Shown here piece by piece: positions 35,056 through 46,347 of a stretch of DNA of 64,000 nucleotides. The stretch lies in the NCBI GenBank assembly GCA_021773355.1, contig JAJFKE010000031.1, forward strand, positions 186,001 to 250,000, in the 5' to 3' direction. This stretch comes from Gammaproteobacteria bacterium (GTDB lineage: Bacteria; Pseudomonadota; Gammaproteobacteria; Pseudomonadales; Pseudohongiellaceae). The notes under the pieces were generated by a model. It saw only the letters and a program-made list of their open reading frames with translations, was not told where the DNA came from and did not search any database. The number at the start of each line of letters is the position of its first letter. Position 1 is the first letter of the stretch. A program made the translations under genes and the position numbers.

Positions 35056-35498
35056 TAGGCGACCCGTGATTCAGGCTGGCCTAGAATCGCTTTGAACGCG
35101 GGTGGAACTCCGATAATCTGGTGCTTGTCGAAATCGAAGAACACAACACCCATCTTGGCGTTACAGACCACTGTTTCCAGGGCGCTGTTGGTAACCTGTA
35201 GGCCAATATCGAAGCCATAGCGGTTGAAGCCACTAACTCCGACATCAATAATTAATATGTCATTGGCAAAGGATTCAGATCGATATTCTACTGCCAGATC
35301 GGTGACCACCATGCCCAATCCAAATATATTGCCTTCGGTAAAGCCCAAACTGGCAAGGAATTGTAGACGTGCCTCATGCAGTATATTCACCATCGCAATA
35401 CTATCAAGGTGCTTGGCATAGTTGATGTCACTGATGCCAACACTGCGTTTCATGCTGAACAAAAATTGATCAGGTGGTGTAACCCTTACTCGAGGCAT
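35055..35498 (-). CDS. hotdog-fold acyl-CoA thioesterase (4HBT family)
   Basis: A 147-residue protein: DQFLFSMKRSVGISDINYAKHLDSIAMVNILHEARLQFL has the YAKHLD segment where family members have YGxHxD/N, and VEYRSESFANDILIIDVGVSGFNRYGFDIGLQV the central strands. Such enzymes hydrolyse acyl-CoA or acyl-ACP thioesters; the substrate is unknown. Its TAG stop is formed by TA plus the end of repeat copy 2. Without the repeat the frame would continue for nine codons (YLTFLLFFK) to a TAA, so the C-terminus was shortened by the insertion. Confidence 0.82.
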   Translation of the reverse strand: MPRVRVTPPDQFLFSMKRSVGISDINYAKHLDSIAMVNILHEARLQFLASLGFTEGNIFGLGMVVTDLAVEYRSESFANDILIIDVGVSGFNRYGFDIGLQVTNSALETVVCNAKMGVVFFDFDKHQIIGVPPAFKAILGQPESRVA

Positions 35499-35731
35499 AA
35501 TTACTCCTTAAAAATCATTATGGCATCAATCAATACTGTGACAGGCGAACATCCTATTGGTTCAAGATTTTAGTCAATTTTTTTGCAAAAAGTGAAATAT
35601 TTCTTAGCTTTTAATAGCAGCGGGTAATGCAAAAAACACCATGGTTGCTTAAGTGTCTGAATATCTTTAGGATTATCGATTGACATTGGTTTAGCCGAAT
35701 TCGCGGCATCAGCAGGAGTCATTATCCAAGC

Positions 35732-37219
35732 ATGAAGTATTCAATTAAGACCGGTGCAGTAAACAATATTATTACAGATTGCATCGTGGTAGTGGTCTGG
35801 AACAAAGGCGAATTGAGCGAGGAAGCGAAGCTCGCAGACAAACTAAGCGACAAAAGCTTGAGCAAGATTGTGCGCACAGAGGATTTCACTGGCAAACTGG
35901 GCGAGACACTTACTATCTACAACCCAGCTGGATTGAAGACCAAGCGTTTGCTGCTACTTGGCGGCGGCGACGACAAAAAGTTGAACAGCAAGAACGCTGC
36001 AAAAATGCTTAAAGCCGGCCTGGATGCCGCGAATAAACTGAATGCCGGCAGTGTGCATTTCTGCCTGGCTAGCATCGAAGTAAAAAGTCAGAACTCTATC
36101 TGGATCTGTAAGCGTCTGGCGCAAGAAACTGAGACAGCAAGCTACCGTTATAACGAGACCAAGAGCAAGAAGGCTAAGGCGGTTGCCACCAAGCTGATTA
36201 GCATTTTCCCCGCCAGCGGTACGCGCCGAAAATCCATTGAACTTGCCCTCAAGCAGGGTGCTGCCATCGGCTCTGGAATTAACCGAGCACGCCATTTAGG
36301 CAATCTTCCCGGCAATATATGCACTCCTAGCTACCTCGCAAGTGAAGCGAAGGAATTAGGCGATAAATACAACTCGCTAACAGTCAAAATACTCAGTGAG
36401 AAACAAATGTCTCGGCTTAACATGGGGTCGTTACTGTCGGTATCAGCGGGTTCCGCCGAAGAGGCAAAGCTCATCATAATGGAATACAAAGGAGCAAAGT
36501 CGGACAGCAAACCACATGTGCTGGTCGGCAAAGGGGTTACCTTCGACACCGGGGGCATAAGCCTGAAGGCCGGCGCCGCCATGGATGAGATGAAATTTGA
36601 TATGTGTGGCGCAGCAAGTGTAATTGGAACCATGGCCACGGTTGCCCAGCTCAAGCTACCGATCAACATAGTTGGCTTGGTCGGCGCCGTTGAAAACATG
36701 CCCAGTAGCACTGCTACCAAGCCCGGCGACATCGTAACCAGCATGTCAGGTCAAACTATTGAGGTTCTCAATACCGATGCCGAAGGACGATTGGTATTAT
36801 GTGACGTGCTCACCTACGCTGAACGGTACAAGCCGCGTAGTGTCATTGATATTGCCACACTTACCGGTGCCGCTGTAGCGACCTTTGGCTCCCATGTAAA
36901 CGCTCTACTGAGTAACAACGACGCACTGGCAGGGTCATTGATTGAATGCGGTGAGAATAGTCTGGACCGCGTTTGGCAGTTGCCATTATGGGAAGAATAT
37001 CAATCGCTGCTGAATAGCAACTTCGCCGATATTGCCAATCTTGGAGGTCCCCGTGCAGGGACCATAACTGCAGCCTGTTTCCTTTCGCGTTTTACCGAAA
37101 AATTTAAATGGGCACATCTTGATATTGCAGGCAGTGCCTGGGACTCAGGCGCACAGAAGGGAGCAACGGGTCGACCGGTAGCGCTATTGGTTGAATACCT
37201 GAGTCAGCAAAAAGTCTGA
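35732..37219 (+). CDS. pepA: leucyl aminopeptidase PepA
   Basis: A 495-residue M17 peptidase. The N-terminal domain (1-165) is variable; the catalytic domain has VGKGVTFDTGGISLKAGAAMDEMKFDMCGAA, the signature NTDAEGRLVLCDVLTYAE and WAHLDIAGSAWD. The lysines and aspartates that hold two metal ions are in place. It removes N-terminal leucine and other residues; in E. coli PepA also binds DNA. First of pepA-holC-valS. Confidence 0.96.
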   Translation: MKYSIKTGAVNNIITDCIVVVVWNKGELSEEAKLADKLSDKSLSKIVRTEDFTGKLGETLTIYNPAGLKTKRLLLLGGGDDKKLNSKNAAKMLKAGLDAANKLNAGSVHFCLASIEVKSQNSIWICKRLAQETETASYRYNETKSKKAKAVATKLISIFPASGTRRKSIELALKQGAAIGSGINRARHLGNLPGNICTPSYLASEAKELGDKYNSLTVKILSEKQMSRLNMGSLLSVSAGSAEEAKLIIMEYKGAKSDSKPHVLVGKGVTFDTGGISLKAGAAMDEMKFDMCGAASVIGTMATVAQLKLPINIVGLVGAVENMPSSTATKPGDIVTSMSGQTIEVLNTDAEGRLVLCDVLTYAERYKPRSVIDIATLTGAAVATFGSHVNALLSNNDALAGSLIECGENSLDRVWQLPLWEEYQSLLNSNFADIANLGGPRAGTITAACFLSRFTEKFKWAHLDIAGSAWDSGAQKGATGRPVALLVEYLSQQKV

Positions 37220-37235
37220 AGTGGTCAGGGGTGCC

Positions 37236-37661
37236 ATGACGCAGGTTAATTTTTACACTCTGCTAAGCAGCGCAATTGGAGCACGCCTACAATTTGTTTG
37301 TCGACTGACGGAAAAAGCCTACTCTCTAGGCCATAAAATTCATATTCACACCGATTCGCAACAACAAACCAAGCTACTTGATGACCTACTCTGGCAATAC
37401 AGTACCACAAGCTTTATACCCCATCGAAATTCCGATTCAGGGCCGGATAACGACGAGGGCGTATCCATGGGAACAGAGTTACTAGCTGGACAACAGGGTG
37501 ACGTGTTAATCAATCTTGCCACCCAAGCCTGCCAGGCAGATGCTCAGTTTTCCCGCATCAACGAAGTCATAATTGCAGATGAGAAAAGTCTAATACAAGG
37601 TCGCAGCCGTTATCGTTTTTATCAAGAAAAAGGTTATCAAGTAGAAACCTTCAAAATCTGA
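37236..37661 (+). CDS. holC: DNA polymerase III chi subunit
   Basis: A 141-residue protein starting MTQVNFYTLLSSAIGARLQFVCRLTEKAYSLGHKIHIHTDS, then LLDDLLWQYSTTSFIPH and a C-terminal YRFYQEKGYQVETF, all typical of HolC. It links the clamp loader to SSB. The ATG has AGGGG upstream; a GTG five codons earlier is less likely. Spacing between pepA and valS is usual for the order. Confidence 0.93.
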   Translation: MTQVNFYTLLSSAIGARLQFVCRLTEKAYSLGHKIHIHTDSQQQTKLLDDLLWQYSTTSFIPHRNSDSGPDNDEGVSMGTELLAGQQGDVLINLATQACQADAQFSRINEVIIADEKSLIQGRSRYRFYQEKGYQVETFKI

Positions 37662-37757
37662 ACTTCGAGATGGTCGTAGAAAGCCTGTAAATCCGGCAAA
37701 TCAATTTGGCTTCATGTATACTTGCGCCTTTTTAAACCGCAGCAAATCATCATTGAT

Positions 37758-40532
37758 ATGGATAAAACCTACCAACCGCAGCAATTAGAAGATCAGTGGT
37801 ATAAGACTTGGGAAGAACGTGGCTATTTTGCCCCGCAAGACGGCGGCGAACCTTACTGCATCGTAATTCCGCCCCCCAATGTCACCGGTAGGCTGCACAT
37901 GGGTCATGGCTTTCAAAATGCCATTATGGATGCCCTTATTCGCTACCACCGTATGTTGGGACGGGCCACCCTGTGGCAGGTAGGAACCGACCATGCGGGT
38001 ATTGCTACGCAAATGGTGGTTGAGCGACAACTAAATACCGCCGGCAGCTCTCGGCAGGAAATTGGTCGCGAGCAGTTTGTAAAAAAAGTATGGGACTGGA
38101 AACAAGAATCCGGAGGGATAATCACCGAGCAGATTCGTCGATTAGGCTCTTCACTAGACTGGACCCGTGAGCGCTTTACCATGGATGAGCAACTTTCATC
38201 GGTGGTCGAAAAAGTATTTATCGACCTTTATGACGAGGGGCTAATCTATCGCGGTAATCGGCTGGTAAATTGGGATCCTCAGTTGCTCACTGCCGTGTCT
38301 GATCTGGAAGTAATTTCCGAAGAAGAGACGGGCTCGCTCTGGCATTTTCGTTACCCCTTGGCGAAGGATGCAAGCCGCCACGTCACCATAGCCACTACCC
38401 GACCCGAAACCATGTTAGGAGACAGTGCCATAGCCGTTCATCCAGATGATGAACGTTATAAAGATTTAGTTGGAAAATTTGTCGAACTGCCTTTATGCAA
38501 CCGACAAATACCCATAATCGCAGATGATTATGCAGACCCGGAATTTGGCACCGGCTGCGTAAAAATCACCCCAGCACATGATTTCAATGACTACGAAGTC
38601 GGCAAACGCAATAATCTGGAAATTATCAACATTCTTACCGACGAGGCGCGTATAAACGAGAATGCTCCAGAAGTTTATCAAGGGCTAGATCGTTTTAAGG
38701 CACGCAAAAGAATCGTCGAAGACATGGAAGCCCTAGGCCTGGTCGACAAGATTGAGCCACATAAACTCAAGGTTCCCCGCGGTGATCGCAGCGGTGTAGT
38801 AATTGAACCCTATCTCACCCATCAATGGTATGTTGCTGTGCAATCCCTTGCCGACCCGGCAATCAAGGCGGTTGAGGACGGTGATATCGAATTTGTACCG
38901 AAAAATTGGGAGAACACCTATTTTGCCTGGATGCGCAATATTCAGGACTGGTGTATCAGCCGGCAACTCTGGTGGGGGCACCGCATACCTGCCTGGTATG
39001 ACGGAGATGGAAAGGTCTATGTAGGCAGCACCGAAGAGGCTGTACGTAATAAACACAATCTAGGCAATGAAATTAGCTTACGCCAAGACGAAGATGTACT
39101 GGACACCTGGTTCTCATCGGCTCTTTGGACATTTTCCACGCTAGGCTGGCCCGATGATCGTGAATATTTCGATCGCTTTCACCCCACCGATGTCTTGGTA
39201 ACCGGTTTCGATATTATATTCTTCTGGGTCGCCCGTATGATCATGATGACCCTGAAATTTACCGACGAAATTCCGTTCAAGACAGTCTATATAACTGGCC
39301 TGGTTAGAGATGAACAGGGACAGAAAATGTCCAAGTCGAAGGGCAACATTCTTGACCCAATAGATCTAATTGATGGCATCGAACTTGAGGATTTAGTCAG
39401 CAAGCGAACTGCGGACATGATGCAGCCGCAGCTTAAGCAGAAAATCGAGAAACACACGCGACAGGCATTTCCCGATGGCATTACCGGCTACGGCACCGAT
39501 GCATTGCGTTTTACCTTCTATTCACTAGCCTCAACTGGCCGCGACATTAAATTCGATCTAGGCCGAACCGAAGGCTATAGGAATTTCTGCAATAAAATTT
39601 GGAACGCCGCTCGCTATGTGCTGATGAATTGCGAAGAAAAAATTGTCATAGAAAGCAGCAAGATCAAGACTGAACATTTCTCTATCGCCGACAAGTGGAT
39701 TAGCAGCCGATTCGAGCAAACTGCGAAAAGCATTGAGGAATCGATAGCGAACTACCGCTTCGATATTGCCTCTCAATCATTGCATGAATTTATCTGGAAC
39801 GAATACTGTGATTGGTATGTCGAATTATCCAAGCCAGTGCTGTGGGACGAAGAAAATAATCCCGAACAAGCGCAAGCGACTCGCTGGATGCTGCTAAACA
39901 TCATGGAAAAAAGTCTGCGCTTACTGCACCCGTTCATGCCTTTTATTACCGAGGAAATTTGGCAGCGCATGGCGCCATTGCTCAATATCAAGGGCGAAAG
40001 TATCATGCTGCAACCCTATCCCCAGCCTAACGACGCTAATATAGATCACAATGCTGAGGAACATATCGAATGGATAAAAGGAGTGATTGTCGCAATTCGA
40101 AATATTCGCGGCGAAATGGATATCTCCCCTGCCAAGGCCATTCCCGCATTCCTGCATAAAGGCTCGGACAACGATAAAGCGAGATTAGAAGAATACCGAC
40201 CTTATCTGCAAAAATTGGCGAAACTGGAAAGTATTGAGTGGCTGGACAGCAGTGCAGAAGTGCCCGCAGCGGCCACACAGTTACATGGTGATATCGAGAT
40301 TCTTGTACCCATGGCGGGCCTCATTGATGTCGATGCGGAACGTGCACGGCTTGAAAAAGAAATAGCGAAACTCGAATCGGGTATGAAGGTCGTTTCTGCA
40401 AAACTGGATAACAAGAAGTTTATGGACAACGCCCCTGAAGCCGTAGTCGAAAAAGAGCATGGTAAGGCAGAGCAAATGTCCGCTGCCTTAGCCGCCTATC
40501 GGGAAAAACTTTCGCAACTGTTGCAGATGTAG
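37758..40532 (+). CDS. valS: valyl-tRNA synthetase
   Basis: A 924-residue class I synthetase: [24 protein letters not shown], the HIGH-type motif in [14 protein letters not shown], the editing domain, [42 protein letters not shown], and a C-terminal coiled coil ([21 protein letters not shown]). It charges tRNA-Val and edits Thr-tRNA. The start at MDKTYQ matches homologues; the frame is open 12 codons further upstream. Confidence 0.97.
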   Translation: MDKTYQPQQLEDQWYKTWEERGYFAPQDGGEPYCIVIPPPNVTGRLHMGHGFQNAIMDALIRYHRMLGRATLWQVGTDHAGIATQMVVERQLNTAGSSRQEIGREQFVKKVWDWKQESGGIITEQIRRLGSSLDWTRERFTMDEQLSSVVEKVFIDLYDEGLIYRGNRLVNWDPQLLTAVSDLEVISEEETGSLWHFRYPLAKDASRHVTIATTRPETMLGDSAIAVHPDDERYKDLVGKFVELPLCNRQIPIIADDYADPEFGTGCVKITPAHDFNDYEVGKRNNLEIINILTDEARINENAPEVYQGLDRFKARKRIVEDMEALGLVDKIEPHKLKVPRGDRSGVVIEPYLTHQWYVAVQSLADPAIKAVEDGDIEFVPKNWENTYFAWMRNIQDWCISRQLWWGHRIPAWYDGDGKVYVGSTEEAVRNKHNLGNEISLRQDEDVLDTWFSSALWTFSTLGWPDDREYFDRFHPTDVLVTGFDIIFFWVARMIMMTLKFTDEIPFKTVYITGLVRDEQGQKMSKSKGNILDPIDLIDGIELEDLVSKRTADMMQPQLKQKIEKHTRQAFPDGITGYGTDALRFTFYSLASTGRDIKFDLGRTEGYRNFCNKIWNAARYVLMNCEEKIVIESSKIKTEHFSIADKWISSRFEQTAKSIEESIANYRFDIASQSLHEFIWNEYCDWYVELSKPVLWDEENNPEQAQATRWMLLNIMEKSLRLLHPFMPFITEEIWQRMAPLLNIKGESIMLQPYPQPNDANIDHNAEEHIEWIKGVIVAIRNIRGEMDISPAKAIPAFLHKGSDNDKARLEEYRPYLQKLAKLESIEWLDSSAEVPAAATQLHGDIEILVPMAGLIDVDAERARLEKEIAKLESGMKVVSAKLDNKKFMDNAPEAVVEKEHGKAEQMSAALAAYREKLSQLLQM

Positions 40533-40597
40533 TATCTATAAGGCCTGGAACAGCGAAGCCTAATGTTTGAAGCTCGGATTACTACAGAGTTTGTCAG

Positions 40598-41587
40598 CTA
40601 ACCGCGCAAATCTCGCGGCATACTGAAGACGATATTCTCTTCTACACCCATTAGCTCTTCCGGTTCTTGGTGACAGATTTCTCTGAGGCGTTCGACAACC
40701 TGTTGCACCAATACTTCGGGAGCCGAGGCTCCAGCGGTAATGCCGAATTTTGATTTCCCATCAAACCATTCTGGTTCTATGTCTTCAACACTATCGATCA
40801 AATAAGATTCACAACCGAGTCGTTCAGCTAATTCTTTCAAGCGATTGGAATTGGAGCTATTAGGAGAGCCCACGACTAACAGTAATTCACATTCCAATGC
40901 CAGTTGCTTTACTGCGTCCTGGCGATTTTGAGTTGCATAGCAGATATCATTCTTCCTGGGACCTTTAATAGAAGGGAATCTTTCTCTGAGCGCATCAATT
41001 ACTTTGGATGTGTCGTCCATTGATAAAGTAGTCTGCGTGACGTAGCTAAGATTCTTGGGATTATTCACCTTCAGCTTGTTGGCATCGTCAACCGATTCCA
41101 CCAAATATATTTGGCCGCCGGCGGACTCGTCATATTGCCCCATAGTGCCTTCTACTTCCGGGTGAAACTGGTGCCCTATAAGAACGCACTCTCGTCCTTC
41201 TTGGCTAAATTTGGTGACTTCCAAATGCACTTTGGTTACCAGAGGACAGGTAGCGTCGAATACCTTAAATCCTTTTTCTCCAGCCTCTTCTTTAACGGCC
41301 AGTGAAACTCCGTGAGCACTGAAAATCACAATGGAAGACCTGTTTCTTTCATCCTTAAGCGGTATGTCTTCTAACTCATCCACGAAGATTGCTCCGCGTT
41401 TGCGTAAGGTATCAACAACAAATTTGTTGTGAACCACTTCATGCCGCACATAGATGGGAGCACCAAAAATATCAAGAGCACGATTTACGATATCAATGGC
41501 TCTATCGACACCTGCACAGAAACCTCTGGGATTGGCCAGACGAATGGAAGTGGTAGTAATGGATTTTGTAGGAGCTTGAATATTCAC
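40598..41587 (-). CDS. ispH: 4-hydroxy-3-methylbut-2-enyl diphosphate reductase
   Basis: A 329-residue [4Fe-4S] enzyme. The three cluster cysteines are in [25 protein letters not shown] and [37 protein letters not shown] and [10 protein letters not shown] are further family segments. It makes IPP and DMAPP in the last step of the MEP pathway. It lies downstream of fkpB, the common order. Confidence 0.97.
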   Translation of the reverse strand: MNIQAPTKSITTTSIRLANPRGFCAGVDRAIDIVNRALDIFGAPIYVRHEVVHNKFVVDTLRKRGAIFVDELEDIPLKDERNRSSIVIFSAHGVSLAVKEEAGEKGFKVFDATCPLVTKVHLEVTKFSQEGRECVLIGHQFHPEVEGTMGQYDESAGGQIYLVESVDDANKLKVNNPKNLSYVTQTTLSMDDTSKVIDALRERFPSIKGPRKNDICYATQNRQDAVKQLALECELLLVVGSPNSSNSNRLKELAERLGCESYLIDSVEDIEPEWFDGKSKFGITAGASAPEVLVQQVVERLREICHQEPEELMGVEENIVFSMPRDLRG

Positions 41588-41609
41588 AATGGCCTCGATA
41601 CAAGCTGGG

Positions 41610-42101
41610 TCATACCTTAATTTCTACGGTTTCTACATCTGCGGCGATTACTGATTCGATACAGGCCTTAAATACTATTTCTTTGCCCGCCAACGGATGA
41701 TTGAAATCAACTACCACAGTAGATTCATAAATTTCTTCAACAACACCAGGAAGGTCGAAACCACCAGCGTCTTTAAACGATACTACTGACCCCACCCGAG
41801 TAGGAATCAGATCATCTTCCAGCAAATCCTTGAACTTGGCAATGGGGAATCGGTGTTTGTTAGCAGGATTTACTTCTCCAAATGCCTGCTGGGCGGGCAG
41901 CAGAGATTCTATTTCATCACCCGCCTTCAGGCCCAATAGCTGTTGCTCGAATCCCGGTAACATACTGCCATCTCCCAGTCTGAAACAGGCAGGAGCTTGA
42001 TCGAAGTTACTGTCTATTAACTCACCGTTTGCCAGGGCGAGCGAAAAATGAAGACTAATATGAGAACCAGCTTCAATAGTCAGACTGGCGGCACTCGCCA
42101 T
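41610..42101 (-). CDS. fkpB: FKBP-type peptidyl-prolyl isomerase (SlpA type)
   Basis: A 163-residue SlyD/SlpA-like protein: [57 protein letters not shown] and [17 protein letters not shown], the FKBP fold with the inserted chaperone flap. It assists folding of prolyl bonds. It lies between ileS and ispH. In most gammaproteobacteria lspA lies between ileS and fkpB; here there are only 32 bp. Confidence 0.93.
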   Translation of the reverse strand: MASAASLTIEAGSHISLHFSLALANGELIDSNFDQAPACFRLGDGSMLPGFEQQLLGLKAGDEIESLLPAQQAFGEVNPANKHRFPIAKFKDLLEDDLIPTRVGSVVSFKDAGGFDLPGVVEEIYESTVVVDFNHPLAGKEIVFKACIESVIAADVETVEIKV

Positions 42102-42133
42102 TGCACTATCCTCTCTTGGCGGCTACAACCAGA

Positions 42134-44962
42134 TTAAACAAAATATCTGGTCTCACCTTCGCCAGCGATATTTTCGACGCAGCGTTGGCACAGTGAGGGG
42201 TGCTCGGAATTCAGCCCGATGTCGCCGGTATGATGCCAGCAACGCTCGCATTTATCATAAGTAGACGCAGTCACAGCCAACTTTACATTGTCCAGGTCGG
42301 TTTCGCTGGCGTTATCGCCAGCCTCTGTCAATGGGTGCACATGAGCTCTACTTACTATTAGAGCAAAGCGAAGTTCTGAACCCAGGCTATCTAATGTATC
42401 TGCCAAGGCTTTATCACAGTAGATATCAACTTCAGCACTCAAACTTGCACCCACCTGCTGGGCTGCGCGCTTGGCTTCCAGTTCCTTATTTACCGCGGTC
42501 TTCACCGACAGCAGCTGCTGCCAGAAATCATCTGGAAATTCCTTTAGCTCAGAATACTCAGTAACAGCGTCAGAAAAATTGGAGAGAAATACCGATTCCG
42601 CCCGTGGTCCAGGGATATTCTGCCAAATTTCGTCGGCGGTAAAGCTCAGTATGGGAGCGACAAGTCGGCTCAGCATTTCGAGTATATGGTACATCGCAGT
42701 CTGTGTTGACCTTCTCGCTACACTATCGGCTTTCGTGGTGTACTGACGATCCTTTATCACATCTAAATAAAAGCCACCCAACTCGATGACGCAAAAATTA
42801 TGAATTTTCTGATAGATATTTAAAAAATTATAATTGTCGTAATGATCGATTACTTGTTTCTGCAATAACTGGCATTGACGGGTAATCCAATAGTCGACTG
42901 CGATCATTTCACTGGAGGCGACCTGATCTTTCTCTGGGTCAAAGCCGCTCAAATTAGACAACATGAATCTAGCCGTATTTCTAATTCTGCGATAGGAATC
43001 AGCCACACGCTTAAATATTTCATCGGATACAGTCATCTCACCACGATAATCTGTAGCCGCGACCCACAAACGCAGAATATCCGCGCCGTATTGCTTAAAT
43101 ATTAAGTCTGGAGCCACCGTATTGCCCAGAGACTTGGACATCTTCTTACCTTCTGAATCCACGAAGAAACCGTGAGTCAGCACTTCTTTATAAGGGGCTG
43201 TGCCATTCATCGCGACCGCAGTCTTCAGCGAGGATTGAAACCAACCACGATGCTGATCAGAACCTTCAAGATAAAGATCGGCGGGATATGCCAGCTCTTC
43301 GCGCTTTTGCATTACTGAAAAATGACTAACGCCGGAATCAAACCATACATCGAGCGTGTCTGTTACCTTTTCATAGTCCGACGCCTCATCACCGAGTAGC
43401 TCCGCCGTTTCCAATTGAAACCAGGCCTCTATGCCCTCTTTCTCAATACGCTTTGCGACCTGCTCAATTAACTCGGCAGTATTCGGATGCAGAACTTGAG
43501 TTTCCTTATTAACAAATAAGGTGATAGGCACACCCCATGTACGCTGGCGAGATATACACCAGTCAGGGCTGCCTTTCAGCATCAATTCAATTCGAGCCTT
43601 GCCCCAATCTGGTATCCACTTGACTTGATCCACCGCCCGCAGTGACGATCCAAGCAGGTCTTTTTCACTCATGCTGATAAACCATTGCGGCGTGGCGCGA
43701 TAGATCAACGGCGTTTTTGTACGCCAGCAATGGGCATAACTATGAGTTATTTTATCCAAGGCCACCAAGGCATGCTGTTCACGAAGTTTCGCAACAATGT
43801 CTTCGTCGACCTTATACACGTGGGCGCCGGCAAACTCACCCGCTGCAGCGGTAAACACACCATTCTCGTCAACTAAATTCAAGGTGCCTATACCGTAGCT
43901 CGCACCTACATTAAAATCGTCAACGCCATGATCCGGTGCCGTGTGCACAGCTCCGGTACCGGCCTCAGTTGTTACATGTTCACCCAGGATCAGCGGCACC
44001 GTTCTATCGACAAAAGGATGCAGCAAAATTTGATTTTCCAATTCTGCGCCGCTGGCCTGTCCAAGAATTTCATATGTTTCGCATTGATATCGGCTCATTA
44101 TCTGCGGCACCATGTCTTTGGCCACAACCACTAATTCACTGCCTTGATCTAATTCACAGCGGACCAGCGCATAACGCAACTCGGCATGCAGACACACCGC
44201 TTGATTAGATGGCAAGGTCCAAGGCGTCGTAGTCCAGATTACAACAGAGACTTGCTCGCCGGAATCCAGATTCGATGTACTGCCGAATGTTGATAGAAAA
44301 GAATCTCTATTAGCAACTGCGAATCGGACATCAATAGCAAAGGAAGTTTTGTCCTGATACTCAACTTCAGCTTCCGCCAGGGCGGAAGCACCTACGACAG
44401 ACCAGTAGACAGGCTTGTATCCTTTAACCAGGTGTCCGTTTGCGGCGATTTTCCCTAGCGCACGAACGATGTCGGCTTCGGTAGTGAAGTTCATGGTCAG
44501 ATAGGGATTTCCCCAATCCGCCAATACACCCAATCGAATAAAGCCGGCCCTTTGGATATCTACCTGTTTTGTCACGTATTCGCGGCAGGCTTGACGGAAT
44601 TCTGCATGGGTAATTTTCTGACCAGCTTTACCTTTTTTCTTTTCTACATTGTGCTCTATCGGTAACCCATGACAATCCCAACCAGGTATATAGGGTGCAT
44701 CAAAACCATTCAACGACTTAGCCTTAACAACAAAGTCTTTCAATGATTTGTTAATCGCGTGACCAAGATGTAACTCACCATTGGCATAGGGAGGGCCGTC
44801 GTGCAGAATGAATTTTGGTTTGCCGCTATTTTTCTCTGCGATGCGCCGGTACAGATCGAGTTTCTGCCACTGTTGCAAGATGGAAGGTTCCCGTTGCGCC
44901 AGATTGGCTTTCATTGGAAACTCGGTATGCGGTAAATTTAATGTATCTTTATAATCACTCAT
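42134..44962 (-). CDS. ileS: isoleucyl-tRNA synthetase
   Basis: A 942-residue class I synthetase: [24 protein letters not shown] (HIGH motif), [17 protein letters not shown] in the editing domain, [25 protein letters not shown], and a C-terminal zinc finger ([12 protein letters not shown] and [11 protein letters not shown]). It charges tRNA-Ile and edits valine. It follows ribF by 63 bp. Confidence 0.97.
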   Translation of the reverse strand: MSDYKDTLNLPHTEFPMKANLAQREPSILQQWQKLDLYRRIAEKNSGKPKFILHDGPPYANGELHLGHAINKSLKDFVVKAKSLNGFDAPYIPGWDCHGLPIEHNVEKKKGKAGQKITHAEFRQACREYVTKQVDIQRAGFIRLGVLADWGNPYLTMNFTTEADIVRALGKIAANGHLVKGYKPVYWSVVGASALAEAEVEYQDKTSFAIDVRFAVANRDSFLSTFGSTSNLDSGEQVSVVIWTTTPWTLPSNQAVCLHAELRYALVRCELDQGSELVVVAKDMVPQIMSRYQCETYEILGQASGAELENQILLHPFVDRTVPLILGEHVTTEAGTGAVHTAPDHGVDDFNVGASYGIGTLNLVDENGVFTAAAGEFAGAHVYKVDEDIVAKLREQHALVALDKITHSYAHCWRTKTPLIYRATPQWFISMSEKDLLGSSLRAVDQVKWIPDWGKARIELMLKGSPDWCISRQRTWGVPITLFVNKETQVLHPNTAELIEQVAKRIEKEGIEAWFQLETAELLGDEASDYEKVTDTLDVWFDSGVSHFSVMQKREELAYPADLYLEGSDQHRGWFQSSLKTAVAMNGTAPYKEVLTHGFFVDSEGKKMSKSLGNTVAPDLIFKQYGADILRLWVAATDYRGEMTVSDEIFKRVADSYRRIRNTARFMLSNLSGFDPEKDQVASSEMIAVDYWITRQCQLLQKQVIDHYDNYNFLNIYQKIHNFCVIELGGFYLDVIKDRQYTTKADSVARRSTQTAMYHILEMLSRLVAPILSFTADEIWQNIPGPRAESVFLSNFSDAVTEYSELKEFPDDFWQQLLSVKTAVNKELEAKRAAQQVGASLSAEVDIYCDKALADTLDSLGSELRFALIVSRAHVHPLTEAGDNASETDLDNVKLAVTASTYDKCERCWHHTGDIGLNSEHPSLCQRCVENIAGEGETRYFV

Positions 44963-45025
44963 GGTTACGGCTACTACTTGTTGTTGTCTTCTACAATGTA
45001 TCTGTTATTGGCTAAGAATTCTTAG

Positions 45026-45961
45026 CTAGTTAACGCCAAATAACTCTCTTACTTTCTCTACATCGGCACTAATTTGTCGTTTTAACTCGTCCAGGCCCGA
45101 GAATCTAATTTCCTCGCGAATCTTTTGTCTAAATATTACTTCTATTGTCTTGCCGTAAAGATCCTCGTTGAAATCGAGAATGTGAGCCTCTAGTAAGGCA
45201 TCTCCGGATTCAGTCACAGTGGGGCGGTAGCCTATATTAACCGCTGCTGGCCTATAGAGATCGCCTAGCCTAACCTCACAGGCGTAAACCCCATGCAAGG
45301 GAATTCGAAGTCGTTGCGGATTGATATTGCAGGTTGGAAATCCAAGATCGGTTCCTAGTTGCTTCCCTCTAACCACTTCGCCCTTTATGGAATAAGGCCG
45401 CCCTAACAACTGTTCCACTAAGGAGAAATCCGAGTTTGCGAGTTGTTCCCTAATAAAAGTACTGCTAATTCGTTGACCATTGCGCTCATAAGCTGCTGTT
45501 TCTATCACCTCAAAACCAAACAGCTCACCAGAGTGTTGTAACAGCGAAAAGTCACCCGCGCGCTTATGTCCAAATCGAAAATCATTACCCACTATGAAGC
45601 TGGCGATGCCGAGCCCCTCAATCAAGATTTCTTTAATATAGTCTTCCGCGCTTAACTCACTTAGCGCTTTATCGAATTTCAGCTGGAATACGAAATCTAT
45701 GCCGAAGCTTTCCAGCAGCTCCAGCTTCTCCCGCAAGATGGTCAACCTGGCCGGAGAATTATCGGCATTATCGGCGAAGAACTCTTCCGGATGCGGCTCA
45801 ATCAGGATAACCAGAGACGGCAAGTTAAATTGCTCGGCTTTTTGCTTTAGTTGATCCAGAATTAATTGGTGACCCAGATGTACGCCGTCAAATTTACCAA
45901 TGGTGGCAACGCAACTCTGTTGCAGCTGAGAAAAGCGGTTAGTGTCTTCGAAGATAATCAT
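45026..45961 (-). CDS. ribF: bifunctional riboflavin kinase/FAD synthetase
   Basis: A 311-residue enzyme: N-terminal adenylyltransferase domain (TIGKFDGVHLGHQLILDQLKQKA, VGNDFRFGHKRAGD, RISSTFIREQL) and C-terminal flavokinase domain (GRPYSIKGEVVRGKQLGTDLGFPTCNI). It makes FMN and FAD. It is first of ribF-ileS-fkpB-ispH. murJ and rpsT, often upstream, are not here. Confidence 0.96.
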   Translation of the reverse strand: MIIFEDTNRFSQLQQSCVATIGKFDGVHLGHQLILDQLKQKAEQFNLPSLVILIEPHPEEFFADNADNSPARLTILREKLELLESFGIDFVFQLKFDKALSELSAEDYIKEILIEGLGIASFIVGNDFRFGHKRAGDFSLLQHSGELFGFEVIETAAYERNGQRISSTFIREQLANSDFSLVEQLLGRPYSIKGEVVRGKQLGTDLGFPTCNINPQRLRIPLHGVYACEVRLGDLYRPAAVNIGYRPTVTESGDALLEAHILDFNEDLYGKTIEVIFRQKIREEIRFSGLDELKRQISADVEKVRELFGVN

Positions 45962-46099
45962 TGCCAGGTACTGCGACTCGGAAAAGCGCGGAATTATACT
46001 CTTTTATACCCTGACTGTGCAGGTTTCGTGGGTAAAACCGCGATTTTGCGATTTAGATTTCAGCCCTGCTCTCGCCTGATAGGCTTAACCGGGCTGTGC

Positions 46100-46345
46100 T
46101 CAGGTGGCGGTGTCGGCGTTAGCAGCGGTTTTCGGCTGCCTCAGGCCAGCCAAGCCTCTTTTTAGCAGGACCCGGGCCATGACCAATAGGCAGATTATCA
46201 GGACGCCTTGGCCAATCAGTGTGTTCACTACCGATATCGTTTCTGGTCGGGTGGAAATGAATATCAGGTTAACAAGGGTAGCGGCAGCAGCCAGAGCTGC
46301 TACTAATGAAATAAGCACTTGAACAAGGGCAATGAATTTACTCAT
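46100..46345 (-). CDS. small two-helix membrane protein
   Basis: An 81-residue protein with two hydrophobic helices (FIALVQVLISLVAALAAAATLVNLIFI and VNTLIGQGVLIICLLVMARVLL) and a short basic then acidic tail. I do not recognise a family. It starts 2 bp after the stop of the OlsF-like acyltransferase, so it probably belongs to that operon and could assist it in the membrane. Confidence 0.6.
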   Translation of the reverse strand: MSKFIALVQVLISLVAALAAAATLVNLIFISTRPETISVVNTLIGQGVLIICLLVMARVLLKRGLAGLRQPKTAANADTAT

Positions 46346-46347
46346 AT

